Source of the DNA: Nectonema munidae
Taxonomy: Eukaryota > Nematomorpha > Nectonematoida > Nectonematidae
DNA: 64,000 nucleotides
Direction of reading: 5' to 3'
Assembly: GCA_030549495.1 (NCBI GenBank)
Contig: JAUIRK010001051.1
Coordinates: forward strand, 1,054,001 to 1,118,000
Shown here: positions 1-22,582 of the stretch, one piece after another
Numbering within the stretch: the first letter of the stretch is position 1
Layout: every line of letters begins with the position of its first letter
Program-made: the position numbers and the translations under genes
Notes under the pieces: model-generated
Seen by the model: the letters and a program-made list of their open reading frames with translations, nothing else
What the model was told of the DNA's origin: nothing
The model's database searches: none

Positions 1-229
1 TACAAGTATTAATTCACTTAATATAAAATAGCGTATTGACACATTAATCCCAATGTTTTCATTTGAAAAATTTGAATTATTTGTAAAAGTGAGAGACAGC
101 TTTTATAAATAAAAATAACTCTTTCAATTAACTACTCATTTTATGTTTAATTTTCATAAAAATTGTGATAATCAGTAATCAGGATTAAAAAAGTTTCTGA
201 TAAATATTTTATAAAAAAATTATTGTTAT

Positions 230-308
230 TTTTTTAAATAGGTGCGGCCCGACCGTGTCCAATAACTTTTCTAAATGGCCCGCTGCTTGTTTTAGTTGGA
301 CATCCCTG
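230..308. mobile_element. hAT element terminus (right end)
   Basis: The stretch reads, on the minus strand, as a typical hAT terminus starting CAGGGATGTCCAACT, followed by a GC-rich subterminal region (GGGCC and GGGCCGC blocks) that stands out from the AT-rich surroundings. Its partner terminus is not in the window, so the element either starts upstream or is truncated. No transposase coding is visible in the first 230 bases. Confidence 0.5.
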
Positions 309-737
309 GGTTAGATGATACAAGAATAATATATTAATGTTTTCTGCTTGCTCTAATAAAACGTTTTCTTTATATACATTTTTTTTCTTTCTTCACTTCA
401 CTTTCACATACTAGTCCATAGCTCTGTCAAATGGATTATAGTATGTTTGTCTGTATTAATTAATTTAATCATAATTAATCCTTTAATTCATTCGTTTTCT
501 ATGAATTATTATACAAATATTAAAAAATTGTGTTCAGTTTATTAAAATATAAAATGAGAGTGTAATTAAACAACCAGTCTTACATTAGTTTTCGAACCTT
601 AATTTTTTCCTGCGGAGACAATATAAACAAAATGATTTTATGGTCTATTTTACTTCATACTTTTTCTGGGGCATCTTGCAGTATAGTTAATCGCTTCAAT
701 TTTTTTTGCATTTTAAACTTATTCCTTCTTATTTTAG

Positions 738-11258
<10,521 letters not shown>

Positions 11259-12355
11259 AATGCTAGTAGAAAATACTCTAGGTAAGTTTGTGAGCTTATT
11301 GTTAGAAAGAAGAAAAAACGAGTAAATAATAAAAAAATGAAAAATGATGAAAGAGAGGTGAAAATTAGTAAAATTAGAGTGGGAAAAGCTTCAAAAAATA
11401 TTTACATTTCAAAATAAAAATGACTGGTAGCATATGTTGTGATTGCCACCAACTTTTGAGAATCCGATCTCAGAGTCGGTAGTTATGTAAAATGGCTATT
11501 GAAATTAATTAGTGTTTATATAACAGGTACTCACTCTTAGAGGTAATCGGTGAGTGATCGATCCCACAATTATCTGATCACAATAGTTCCCTAGCATTTG
11601 ATCCTTCACATTCGACTTTTCGTGGTAGAGATTAGTTAATAGAGTGTTCAATTTCTCATTAGAGAGATTGAGATTCTTCACCCACTTTCTTAAAGTTAGA
11701 GTTTTTTTGAGTGTGACCACACTTGAGTCTGTCAAAACTAGCGATAAAGCACTCGATCTATTCCTTAACGACGTTGATACGGTGGATAAAGTAAAGTCTT
11801 TTGGTAAAGAAAGGATATCAAAGTCAATCAAGAAGGTGGTGTTGAGACTTATGGTATTTGCAAATTCCCACTACAATTTGGTCTGCTCAGGAAAACGGCA
11901 TGGAAATACCCTGAATCTCTATATCGCTTGTATAATTCCTAAGATATTTCAATACTAAATAGCTACACTCAGGCCCTCTGTAACCTAGCCAAGGTACGAA
12001 TCCCGATCTGATTTTCTCATCATGTTATTTGATTATCTTTTTCATATCGGATGCACTAAGGGAGTATCCTCCAGGACCGATGTAGAGCTGTTGAATTTTG
12101 ATATAATTTATTTGGTAATTGCGACATTAGAGAGAGTGTAGAGCTTGTTAGCCAGTCGGGGATTGAATGGCGTGAGGGTAATCAAGTCATCTATCTGCTC
12201 CATTTCATTTTTATAAGATGTAGTGCAGAATAAAGATGTCACATTTTCGTTCCCAATTATTTCTGGAAGTTTTTCTTTTAACTGTCCTCTTATAATAAGT
12301 TCTTTGTCTTGTCAGGTTTCTATATTAAGACAATAGGGGTCTTTTATTAGTTTAA
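11259..12355. other. Unidentified, more GC-rich sequence downstream of ATM
   Basis: After the putative ATM stop the base composition becomes less AT-rich. Overlapping open frames lie on both strands (11505-11831 minus, containing KKTLTLRKWVKNLNLSNEK; 11644-11958 plus). I recognise neither. The same character resumes at 15601-16340 beyond the hAT insertion, so 11.4-12.86 kb and 15.6-16.3 kb were probably one block, perhaps an old repeat. Confidence 0.4.
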
Positions 12356-12445
12356 CCCGTTAACGACCAGAATAATCAGACGATATCTAATGTAAAGCAG
12401 AAGATTTGTATTAAAGAGCATTGATAAACGCTGGCGCTTTTATTT
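12356..12445 (+). repeat. piggyBac-like MITE fragment, copy 2
   Basis: Begins TTAACCCGTTAACGACCAG, then ATCAGACGATATCTAATG and AAAGCAGAAGATTTGTAT. This matches the reverse complement of the right half of the complete MITE at 19844-19981. A second terminus was not found. Confidence 0.6.
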
Positions 12446-12863
12446 AATAAACTGCTTTTCTGGATTGAACTGCTACAAAGGGTAGGAGTTGACGAAATAA
12501 CATTGACTTGGAGGACTTTAAAAAATAGGTATATGAAATAAAATTGGTAAGATAATAATCAAGGATGCCTCTAATGCAAAAGGACGCAATGCTTAAGGCC
12601 GTGAGTCCACCCAGTTATTTAGGAATCAAGGACAAACAGTGGAAGAAGTTGGTGTTGAACATATATGTTTTTGCCAGCTCTACATGACTTAGGAGACTAG
12701 ATGTCAAAAATGCTAATTGGTGCATTACATCTACCACTACTAAGGACATTCAATTTGCTTATATCGTCCTAATCCTATTAGACAAGGTATCGAACATATT
12801 ATTCGACCTACCTAATATTCCCGTTGCTCTCTTAAAGCTTGAGGAACTTGGGATCCTCTATAG

Positions 12864-15592
12864 CAGTGGTTCCCAAAATTTTTTTCTCACGGAACCTTAT
12901 TTGATTATCACACAAAATATCGGAACCCCTGGTACCTTTTTTTAACAAAAAAATTTTATTTAAACATACGAAAAATGAAGAACACATACAAGAGAAAAAA
13001 ACAAAAAACGCAAATACATTTGAAGCAAATTTTTTTTCAACAAATAAAGCCTCAGTGAGATTTATGCAACTGTTTTTTCAACTTCAGAATTTTTTGAAAA
13101 TTTAACTCGATACTCGATAACTGAATTCTCATGTCTGACGAAGCATTCGGTCTATTACGGCACTTGGTCTTCGCATTCGCATAATTTGAAAAACCAGATT
13201 CGTACCAATATGTTGTCGTAAAAGGTAGAAGAGTTCTTATGACTTTTTCTGATACTTCTGAATACTCTTCAAGAAGATTACCCCAAAAATATCTAATGGC
13301 ACTTCGGTAAATTTATTCTTTAAATCAGAATCAGCTTGGATTTCCATTAATTTTTCGTATTCCAATGATGAAAATCCTGTTATGTATCCAATAATGTTCT
13401 TTGTTGTTTAAATTAGGAAAATATTCAGTAAGAGAAGTAGATAAACTGTTCAGATGATATTTTATTTCATGTATGATTTCTTCGTCTATTTCTATGCTAG
13501 ACTCATTAAGAAATCGATAATTTGGGAAAAAAATCAAAATTACTACATTCTATTTCTGAAATCCAGTAATATATTTTATTAGATAGCGATATTATACTAT
13601 CTTGATTCCGAAATATATTAATTCCTTTTTTTGAAGAAAAAGACATATTTCATTTAATTTAGAGAAAATATCTGCTAAATACATTAACTTTGAACACCAA
13701 ACATCATTTTCCAATCTACTGGACAAACTAAATTTATGTTCACAAAAATAAAATTTCAATTCATTCATCAATTCAACTATTCTTACCAGAACGTTTTCTT
13801 TCGAAAGCCATCTAACCTCCGTATGTAAAAGAAGAGTTGTTTGAAGGCTGCCCATATCTTTGCATAAAGCTTTGAATATTCTTGATTGTAACGGTCGCGT
13901 TTTGATAAAATTGATCATTTGCACAGCTTCGTCCTAGACTACTTTTATGAGGGAAGAATTCTTTTCGTAACTAATGTATATCTATGAAGAATGCAGTGAA
14001 TACTGCTGCAGTTTTTTGCAACATTTTTTATTCTAGTAACAGCGCTGTTCAATTTTCCTATCATAGCCTTAGCTCCATCAGAACAAACTGAAATGCATTT
14101 ATCCCAACCGATAACGTGACTTATCATATGATTATTAACGCATTTAAAGATATCTTCTCCACTAGTATGAAGATTCAAGCTTTCACAAAAAAGCAAATCA
14201 CCCTTAATTGATTTATTAAAATCGTATCTAACAAATACCAAAAATTGCAAGACCAGCCACATCTGTTGACTCATCCATTTGCAGAGCATACGCATGACAA
14301 GAAATCAATCGTGAGATGAGCACTGATTCAATATAATCTGAAATATCAGAAATACGGCCAGATACTGTATTATTAGATAAAGAAACAAACTCAATTTTTT
14401 GTGAATATGATTCACCAAATAGGCAAAAAACTACATCCTTCAATATTCGTTTTATCATTCGCCAATTAGATGAGCTTCACCATGAAGTGAAATAAGGTAG
14501 GCTGCTTTATACGAAACCTTAGTTACATTTTCATGATCTGTTTTGCAAGTTTTTAAAACCATACTTTGTGTTTTTTTTTATAACTTTCAAGCTTCATTTC
14601 AAAAAAGGATTTGGGTTTATTTTTATATTCACTATGCCTGGTCTCCATATGTCGTTGTAACTTAACTGGAACTAACGAACTATAGGCTAATTTTGTATGA
14701 CAAAGTACACAAATAGCATCTGGAGCTTCTTCATCACAAATAGAGGTAACACCATAAAATAAATATTGAGCATCATATTTGCGTCTTTTTGTTGGGTGAG
14801 GCTGTTGTTCTAAACGAGAGAACGCGTTTTTCTGAATTTCAGAACTATTAGACGCTTGTTCTTTTGCAGTTTCAATCGATTCTGTTTCTCCAAGAAAGGT
14901 TTTTGCTTTATTAGTTTTTTTTCAACCATTTATCCATTAAAAATCAAACAGGTTAAAATTTGAATATGCTTTAAGATCTGAAAAAAAAAGGTTTTTGATA
15001 TATTCATTGTTAGAATATATAAAAAATTTATATAAAAACTACAATATATATTTCAGACCCACACAAACATATATCAAATCTATCATAATTAAAATTCAAG
15101 TACTAGTAACTAGTATAACCTAACACAAGAAATTAAAACAAAAAGGAGTGGTGCTAAAGAAGCATTGCTATTAGCGAATATATTATTGTTGAAAAAATGA
15201 ATTTATTATAAAAAATATCACGGATTAGAAATCCTTCTTCAGAAAAATAATAAAAAAATAAATAAAAAGAATAGGGTAGATTTAAAATAAATAAAGTGTT
15301 AGAGTAAATAAAAAATTTACTTAAATAATATTTTTTCTTAGCCAATGAATTTATTTTTTTGTGCGATAAGAACTTAAAAGAACGAATTTAAAAAAATGAA
15401 ATTTTAAAGTAGCGCAGACATTTTACTGCGATTTGGAAGGTTCAAACAAAAGTAAAAAATGTAAATATTTATATTCGTGTTCTAAATTAGTGCTGAGTGT
15501 GAAAACATGGCTTTTCAATTTCGTATCGCGGAACGCCTAAAAAGGCTTCACGGAACCCTTGGGTTCCGTGGAACCCACTTTGGGAAACCCTG
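12864..15592 (-). mobile_element. hAT transposon, ZBED5/SCAND3-like type, near full length
   Basis: Termini CAGTGGTTCCCAAAAT (left) and CAGGGTTTCCCAAAGTGG (right, minus strand) are flanked by a perfect 8-bp duplication CTCTATAG at 12856-12863 and 15593-15600. The element is 2729 bp with its transposase on the minus strand. Perfect target duplications with a broken reading frame suggest that it arrived already defective or decayed moderately since. Confidence 0.93.
13100..14790 (-). pseudogene. hAT transposase (ZBED5/SCAND3-like), broken
   Basis: Read 5' to 3' on the minus strand. A BED-like zinc finger lies around 14640-14780 (ICVLCHTKLAYSS, then QRHMETRH). Next come the N-terminal core (FCLFGESYSQKIEFVSLSN, HAYALQMDESTDVAGLAI), the segment with CISVCSDGAKAMIGK and HCILHRYTL, then TTLLLHTEVRWLSKENVL, all typical of this hAT family. 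A C-terminal piece containing NYANAKTKCRNRPNASSDMR lies near 13130. The coding is spread over at least four frames between 13331 and 14458, with stops and frame changes, so no intact protein is made. Confidence 0.85.
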
Positions 15593-15600
15593 CTCTATAG

Positions 15601-16650
15601 TAATAGGATTAGGGATATTCAATAAGACTGTTAAACCAACCTAAAAGCAGTTACGGTGTAACAACTAGAGAAAGTTTTTAATTATTAAATTGATTCTCCC
15701 ATGTTTTGCTCTTTAGTACTGCCTGATCAGACCTTAGTATGTCTATCTCATTATCTCCTTGTTTGAGGTTGTGAACAGTCAGGTGGCATTCCTAATGTGT
15801 GTATTCCAAGAGAGCGTCAACACTTTTTGGCGCATCGCTTAGAATGAATTGCTAGAATAGTTATTTCCAAACATGTAGTGAGCTTGCTTCTATATTGAGT
15901 TGAGCGAAATTTGGATTCACAATGAGGATTTTACAGAAAGTCAACAGTATGTGGCTTGATGAGTAGGTAAGACAACAGATTCTCCAATTCTTGAAACACT
16001 AATCTGGTGAATTCAAGGGACATTGATAAGCAAAAAGTGTCCCTTCGAATGAAATAAAAATCTAGGCTTCTTGAAGAGTTTCTCCTTGACCAGATGAAGG
16101 CTTTGAGAGAGACATTGTGTTTGTTATAAAGCCTATTGTCGTACTTTATGTATGAAACAATGGAAGGATTGAGTGTGACAATTTCGATTCAGTTGAAACC
16201 TGATAAAATCTCAAGTGATAGCAAGTTTTGCAAATCTTTGTCCATTGTCTTTTTTCAAAAAATTTTTTCACAGTAGTTCAGGTCTTAAAATTAGGTCAGC
16301 TAGAAAAGTGAAAGAGAGACCATGATACTTAAAAAGGTTAACAATTAAAAACGAAATATAAGTTTTTCAAATAAATAGCTCGTATAGGGACATTTAAACA
16401 AAATGGCGTGAATTTTCAATAGTGGGGCAGTCAAATCTATTTTAATTCGATTTTTAAAAATTTTGCAGTTAGAGGAAAATACTTACCATCTTCTTACGTA
16501 AAAATTAATGTTCTGAAAAAATCCAATATTTTTACAATTCCTTTAGGGAAACTTAAATTCAATACGTATAGTGAACAAAAGAGTGCTACAAAAGCTTTGT
16601 TATTAAAAGAATCACAGGTAAAAAGATCGATATTATTGAATTATTATTAA
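15601..16650. other. Unidentified sequence right of the hAT insertion
   Basis: Continues the slightly more GC-rich block seen at 11.4-12.86 kb up to about 16340, then turns AT-rich. No open frame longer than about 60 codons and no motif that I can name. Confidence 0.4.
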
Positions 16651-16844
16651 CGTAAACGAATCTGATTTGATCGTTTCAATCTTCTCTTTAACTTTAATTT
16701 TGATGTTCTGAGCAGTTTCTCTGTTTTCCAAGCCATTATTGCCCAAGATACTTTAAAATCTGAAAAAAAATAGAAAGTCAAAATATTAAAAACTGAAATC
16801 CAGATACACGAAATTTTTTAATAAAAACACAGGAAAAAACTTAC

Positions 16845-18161
16845 TATTCTGATCCAATGTATTTTCAGGAGATAACATACAAAGTTTCAGACCATTTAAA
16901 TCTTCATCGTCTTCCATAGGGGAAGATAATTTGATCATTTTATCTACATATAAAATAAGTTCTTTTACAAAAAACAAATCAACTTTGTTATTAAATTTTT
17001 CGGGATCTAATCTTGAAAACTCTTTCATTAACTAATAAAATAGAATGAAATAGTAACAAGGCATAAATAAAAATATACTTCTTTAAATGAATGTAAAAAC
17101 GGGTACTCCTCCAAAATTTGAGATATAGAAAAATTTTGGTTTATTATCTGATCCCTACGTGTTGGAAATGTTAGTCCTATTTTTATATTTACAATATCAA
17201 GGTCAGGCTTTGCCTTATTGTATTCATTTTGGAGCCACGTCTTGTGATTTAGAAATATTTCATAATTTTCTGAAGGCTTCGGTAAATAAAATTTCAGTCC
17301 GTATATTTTTTTATGACTTTCATAAGTTAAAGTACTTTTCTTGTTTATACTTCTTTTTCTTTCAATAACACAAGATAGAAACGACTCCGAAAATTTCCTT
17401 GAGTTATGAAACTTGTACCGTAACTTTTCTTTCCAATAAGTCTTAAAATAAATCAATTAAATTTTAGTTTAAATAGAAATGTTGAAATATAAAACTTTAA
17501 ACTTTGACATTAGAGAGATCCAAACTCTTTTCTCTAATTAAAATAGGAAATTCATTTAAAATGGCATCAACCATTTGATTGTAATTTCGAAAAGAAGGAT
17601 ACCTAAAAAAACGTATTTAATTTCTTAAAAATAGAATGTAAAAATAATTGCTTACATTTCACTATAATATTGAGAAACATTCCTAAAAACAGCGTTCACA
17701 ATTTTTATTATTTCATTTTTTTGAGGTTTTTCATTCTTCTCAAGTTTGATCAATAAAGTTTGCGAGAGAAGAAATCTTGGGAATTTATAGTGAGATGGAA
17801 ACTGTTTACTAAAAATTATTTTATTAAAAAAACAATAGATTTTATTATCAAAAATATACCTTGAACTCGCCTAGTCTGTTAGACTTACTGAATTGCATCT
17901 ATGTAAATTAGAGTCTTGTTGCGACGAGATTTTCTCAAAAGATTTATCAAAACATATTTTGTCAATAATGATTAATTATTATATCTAAATTGACTTGATC
18001 AATATTTTCTAGGTCATGTAATCTTTGCAATCTGTGAAATAAGATGATTGCTTTAAGTTGAACTTTTCAAAAATATAATGTTCAAGCTCTATTATGGCCA
18101 AATTATCAATTTTCTCTTTATATGTATGATTATTGTAGGAAAATACAACTGCTTTACTCAT
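16845..18161 (-). CDS. SAMD3-like protein (sterile alpha motif domain-containing 3 family), possibly decaying
   Basis: Four minus-strand exons join in phase with GT-AG borders: 17801-17656, 17602-17509, 17441-17079 and 17031-16845. They read FPSHYKFPRFLL, YPSFRNYNQMVDAILNEFP, TYWKEKLRYKFHNSRKF, then WLQNEYNKAKPDLDIVNI and ISQILEEYPFLH. The order (a tyrosine-proline segment, W-K-x-K-L-x-x-K-F, then a long LEEYP block) matches SAMD3-like proteins, whose function is poorly known. Upstream, an ATG at 18161 opens a plausible N-terminus (MSKAVVFSYNNHTYKEKIDN). Between about 18015 and 17889 the frame shifts and contains stops, so either a further intron or a real defect lies there. A fifth exon after 16845 (acceptor near 16760) is not certain. 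Introns are 47-70 bp. It is probably a host family member; a pseudogene is possible. Confidence 0.7.
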
Positions 18162-19676
18162 CGGTGAACCTAAAATGAAAATTAAAAATATATATATATA
18201 AACTTCAACTATTCAAACTAAAAAATCCTACGTTTTTACATTTCTTTTCTTGCTCATAGACACTTAACAGGATTAATTACACTTACATGAATTATAGGCA
18301 AAAATGAGACGAATTGTTATGAAATGAAATGCCTAATGTTTATTATAAGTTTTATTTATAATAGTTAGGTTAGACGCATAAAATTTACATATCTGGTATA
18401 TCCTTATATTATTTTAAATAAAATTTTAATTTTAAGGGTAAATTATAATTAAAAAAATTGCATAATTATAAAATAGAATGGATGTTTATTATTATAGGTT
18501 ATATTTATATATTTATATAAGACTGAGGTTTAATACATAAATATCCCATATCTGGTATATCATAAATTGCATATGAATAATAATCTTTTAAAATTTTTAC
18601 AGAAACTAATTGAATTTCACCACTCTCTTCTATGCCATATGCGTAATAGTGCCTACAAAAAAATTTAGTTTCCATCATTTTACAAAGGAAAATTTGACTT
18701 TTTTCATTTAAAATATAATCAATGCGACTGTATGTGATAAAGGGAGAATTCTTAGGAGTAGTAAGAAAAAAATGTCAGTGCAAGGGGACAAAGAAAGCCT
18801 TTGATAATAAAAATCAATGGATTTTCTCCTAACTATTTGTTTAAATGAAGAAAGTTTTTTAGAAAAAGAGGGCACAAATATAAAGGGGCGTTTAGCAGCA
18901 TTATATTCGACAAATTCATTTTCAATAATGCCAGAGTGTACTCAACACCAAACAAATCTTAAGTCAAATTATTTAGAGAAAAGGTCAGACAAAATTAATA
19001 AAAGCGCTTTTAGTTTAACACAAATTTATATAATAACAAATTTGACTCGAGTAAATGATACCTATAAAAAATTCTATTAATCCAAAAACTATTTTTCCAA
19101 CAAAACTTTAGAGTTTTTAGCTTTAATATATTTTAAGAGGGAAGTTTTTTGATTTGTTAAAATATTTTAGAAATAATTATAATTTTCTTTCTCCATCACA
19201 CTGGCATGATTATTGGCAAAATTTAGCAAAATATGACTGCATCTTACGGAACATTAAACTATATTTCAGATATCCTTTGACATTCTTCATAGTTTTGACA
19301 ACTTGTTTGAGTGCCATTTAGACCTTCTCCTATTTAAATATTGTCATCCAGAAAAAATTTAGATGATTTATATTTTTTATAATTGTAGTCCTTCGAAACA
19401 ATTTTTTATTTCTTTCAAAAATAATTTTCTTAAAGTTCAAATATTTTCAATAAAACAAAACTTTTTTATAAAAAAAAATATATTAAAAACACTTATTCTT
19501 CATACAAAAATGCTGAAAAATAGAATAAATTTTAAAAAATGTGACAAAACTTTTCTGAAAAATTAAGATAAAATTTTAAATCGCAAAAAAATATATCCTT
19601 TAATATAAATTAACGTGTGTAATTATAGTATTAATAAAAAATTAGCATAAATACAATTTTTTTTAACATCTTAGGG
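18162..19676. other. AT-rich stretch, no feature recognised
   Basis: A plus-strand open frame of 87 codons at 18817-19080 (begins MDFLLTICLNEESFLEKEG) matches nothing that I know. The frame at 19363-19566 is low-complexity Asn/Lys/Phe sequence expected from AT-rich DNA. No terminal repeats or tRNA-like boxes were seen. Confidence 0.4.
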
Positions 19677-19843
19677 CAGAGGTGGCAAACCTTTTATGGG
19701 GTATGCGACTAATATAATGTTTCTGATGATAATGCGCCAAAGTTTTTTATCCTTTTTCTTTCAGTTAACCCTTAAGACAATGCGACAATTTCTATTAAAA
19801 AGTGGTTAAAAAGGCAGATCATTTTTATTTTACTATAATCCAC

Positions 19844-19981
19844 TTAACCCTTTCGTGACCAATGTACCATATATGATACATAAATAATTTTACCCTCGTC
19901 TGCTTTTTCAAATAGTTTTGTATATGGATCTTCTGCTTTTTAATAAATATCGTCTGATTTTTATGGTCACGAAAGGGTTAG
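19844..19981. mobile_element. piggyBac-like MITE, complete copy
   Basis: Starts TTAA-CCCTTTCGTGACC and ends GGTCACGAAAGGG-TTAG. The 13-bp terminal repeats are perfect inverted copies that begin with CCC, next to TTAA (one side mutated to TTAG), the piggyBac signature. The body is 130 bp with no coding. Two partial relatives lie at 8446-8540 and 12356-12445. Confidence 0.82.
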
Positions 19982-20030
19982 GTATTTAACCGTTTAAAAA
20001 ACCTCAAAAAATAGACTAATTTTTAACAAA

Positions 20031-20185
20031 GGCGTGAGTGGGGTTGGTTAGATGCTGGATTCGATAACTCAAGGTCTTGGCTTCGATACCAAATCAAGCC
20101 TGTTTTCCTCATATTTCGATACAAGCTGCGCAATTGTGCCTTCTCGATGAAAACGACTCACAGTACATTTGCCTTTTATCAAAGA
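20031..20185 (+). repeat. tRNA-derived SINE, copy 3
   Basis: Head GGCGTGAGTGGGGTTGGTTA with a B-box-like GGCTTCGATACC. The family tail is TTTCGATACAAGCTGCGCAA, then TTCTCGATGAAAACGACTC. It aligns with the minus-strand copy at 6550-6700 over its whole length. Confidence 0.75.
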
Positions 20186-20263
20186 AAGTCATCAGGGCGC
20201 CATTTTGGATTATACAATGCGCCCCTTTTTAAATTTTTCTCTATGGCGGTGTGTCCACCACTG

Positions 20264-20954
20264 TTAAGCTTACAGGGATGTTTTGTTTGCTTTGTAGATT
20301 GCATATCCTTATTTTCTTAATTTTGAATGGTGTCTTACAAGACAACTAAAAAAATAATTTTTTTTCGTGTACATACGATTTATGTGTATTTACTCTGTGT
20401 GCCACCAAATATATTCTATGGAAAAGTAGTACAACTGTAATAAATCCTTCTGAAGAGATTTTGGTGCTATAAAATAACAATATTTTTAAAGCTTTTCAGT
20501 GATTACATACAATTGTTTGTGTTTGTATTTATATATATTCACTATATAGATATACTGCTGTTTTTGAGATTTAAGTATTTCAGCTAATGGGTCTAATGTC
20601 AATATATGTAAGTAGTATTTATGTATCTATGTGTGTATGTATGTCTAGATGTTTTTTTTATCCAACGTATATTGATGCAAATAAATGGGAAAGTTTGTCA
20701 AAAATCTCAAAAAATGTGTATATAAATGTAGATTGCTCTAACACTAAACCTAATCGCAACCTTAACAATAACTCGGATACTAACACTATTGCAAATTCTA
20801 TACTAATCCTAACCCCAAGAATACGCTCCCAAAATTTTACACATTAAGGCCCATTTAGAAATTGGTTGAGGACTTGTCAACTATTATGCAAACTGAGGAA
20901 AAAATTTTAAAGAGCAAAAACAGCTGTAGAGTGCAATATATGGTACTACGGTAG
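20264..20954. other. AT-rich stretch with a short GTAT-rich patch
   Basis: Around 20600-20650 there is a simple repeat of GTATGTATGT type; the open frame at 20587-20847 runs through it and looks random. Nothing else is supported. Confidence 0.4.
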
Positions 20955-21110
20955 AATCTGTGTATCTCACCAATTTGGGGATTGAATATATGTTTTGATT
21001 CGCTTGGGTTACAGCATCAAACTTTCTTTGCTCATATTAAAATACAAGTGGTTCAATTGTGCCTTCTCGATTAAAAAAAATCCTGAATAATTTTACCTTC
21101 ACCTATACAA
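20955..21110 (+). repeat. tRNA-derived SINE, copy 4 (strongly diverged)
   Basis: The tail ATACAAGTGGTTCAATTGTG, then CCTTCTCGATTAAAAAAAAT and TTTTACCTTCACC, aligns with copies 2 and 3. The tRNA-like head is largely eroded. Confidence 0.5.
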
Positions 21111-21778
21111 ACCAATGTTATTTGTGTTTTGTAGTCCGATTAGAATCTTCATTATTAATAATGGAGCCGAGTCGTAACTCCACATACTTGGTTTGAAAAC
21201 TCTGAGTAGGATTGCGCTATATATCTATCCTAGACGAATTATATAACCATTATTATTACGCACTGATAATATATTTATTTTTTTAGGTTAATTATTTGAT
21301 CGAAGAAGCCAAAAATCCAAATAATCTATGCCAACTTTTTCCAGGTTGGCAGCCATACATTTAATCAATTCAATATTTTTATAATAAAATTTTTTATAAT
21401 AATTACATTCTGATTGTTTTGTAAAGCACAGTCGGCATTCATAAGAGTAATAAGTTAAATAGAGAAAGTATAACCTTATTAAATTTTTATACAAAATTGT
21501 AAAAAATTTCACTTTTATGCTAAGATAGGCATTCTGAATTGTGTTTGTAATAGTGTAAGATTGTTAAATTTATACATATTGTAAACAAAAATATGTGGTG
21601 AAGAGTCATTTGTTTGAAATAAAAAGAGTAAAATGTTTCAAACTAATTTATTTAAATAAAACTAATTTTCGACTCCACGAGTCTTTATCAAATTGAAGTA
21701 CTAAATTTTAAATAAATTTCTTTCAGCCGTAAAGCTATATGCTTGCATTGTGCTTAAAGATGGGTTAATCACAGTTAT

Positions 21779-21858
21779 GTAATATTGTTTTTAAGAGTCG
21801 CGAGCCTTTGGGATCGAACCCTTCACCTTTAACTGACACCCTAACCTATACTACTGAC
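21779..21858 (-). repeat. tRNA-like sequence or SINE head of a third type
   Basis: The reverse complement reads GGGTCAGTAGTATAGGTTAG (A-box-like), then a B box GGGTTCGATCCC at tRNA spacing, then GGCTCGCGACTC. No foldable acceptor stem was evident, so a SINE or tRNA pseudogene is more likely than a working tRNA. Confidence 0.45.
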
Positions 21859-22336
21859 CCATAAAACGTAAAAAAATATATATTAATTTTCGACAGTTTT
21901 CTTTAACTATGACTTTTTTAATTGTAAAAAACTAAGAACGTTAATTATTATTGGTATTTTTTGAAACTAGATAAAACTTGACTGACCTCACATAAAAGCA
22001 GATTTTGGAAAAATGAAAATATATTTATTTGTATAACCTAGCCTATGTTAACCAAAAAGAGTATAACTTTCCAATGATACCATTTTCATTCAAATTTTTT
22101 TTAAAATCTTCACATTATGCTTCACTCAAAAGGTGGTCCGTAATTTTTTCAAAAATTTAGATCAAATTTTTCGAAGTAAAGTTTATTTTTTAAAACTTTT
22201 GCAAAAATAAATTATTCTAGAGTATGCAGCAAACGATAAGCTTTCTAATGATATATATATATCATGAAAAAGAAATATTGAAAAACAGTTTAATTCTTTC
22301 TACAAATCAAACAAGTAAAAATTTTCAAAAAGTAGT

Positions 22337-22386
22337 ATTAGTAGTAGTAGTAGTAGTAGTATTAATAATATTATTATTATTATTAT
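22337..22386. repeat. Microsatellite (TAG)n changing to (TTA)n
   Basis: About seven TAG units followed by ATTAATAATATTATTATTAT. A simple repeat; the surrounding 21.86-22.57 kb has no recognised gene. Confidence 0.9.
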
Positions 22387-22582
22387 ATATTACATAAACA
22401 TTTCAACCAATCATATAGTTTTTATGAAATAAAACTGCAATTTCAAAGTTAAGTTTTTTGAACTTTTAGGTAGAATTTTAAAATGTGGCTTTCAATATGT
22501 ATGTAAAATATTTTTTGAAAATTTTTATTTTAAGTATATTTTTTTAGCATTTTACGATTAACACATTTAAATATATAATAAG

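Larger units (their letters stand above)
19677..20263. mobile_element. Non-autonomous hAT element carrying nested insertions
   Basis: Left terminus CAGAGGTGGCAAACC and right terminus (minus strand) CAGTGGTGGACACACC share the CAGNGGTGG hAT start. Flanks (TCTTAGGG and TTAAGCTT) do not give a clear duplication. Inside lie a piggyBac-like MITE (19844-19981) and a SINE (20031-20185), which account for roughly half of its length. Confidence 0.6.

Noticed and set aside
11505-11831. 108-codon minus-strand frame as a novel gene
   Set aside because: An equally long frame overlaps it on the other strand, no splice context or recognisable domain is present, and the block looks like old repeat DNA.
19363-19566. 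67-codon open frame as a gene
   Set aside because: Composition is Asn/Lys/Phe/Ile only, as expected from A- and T-rich DNA read at random.
21779-21858. Functional tRNA gene
   Set aside because: A- and B-box-like words are present but no seven-base acceptor stem could be paired and the sequence continues as a SINE-like tail.
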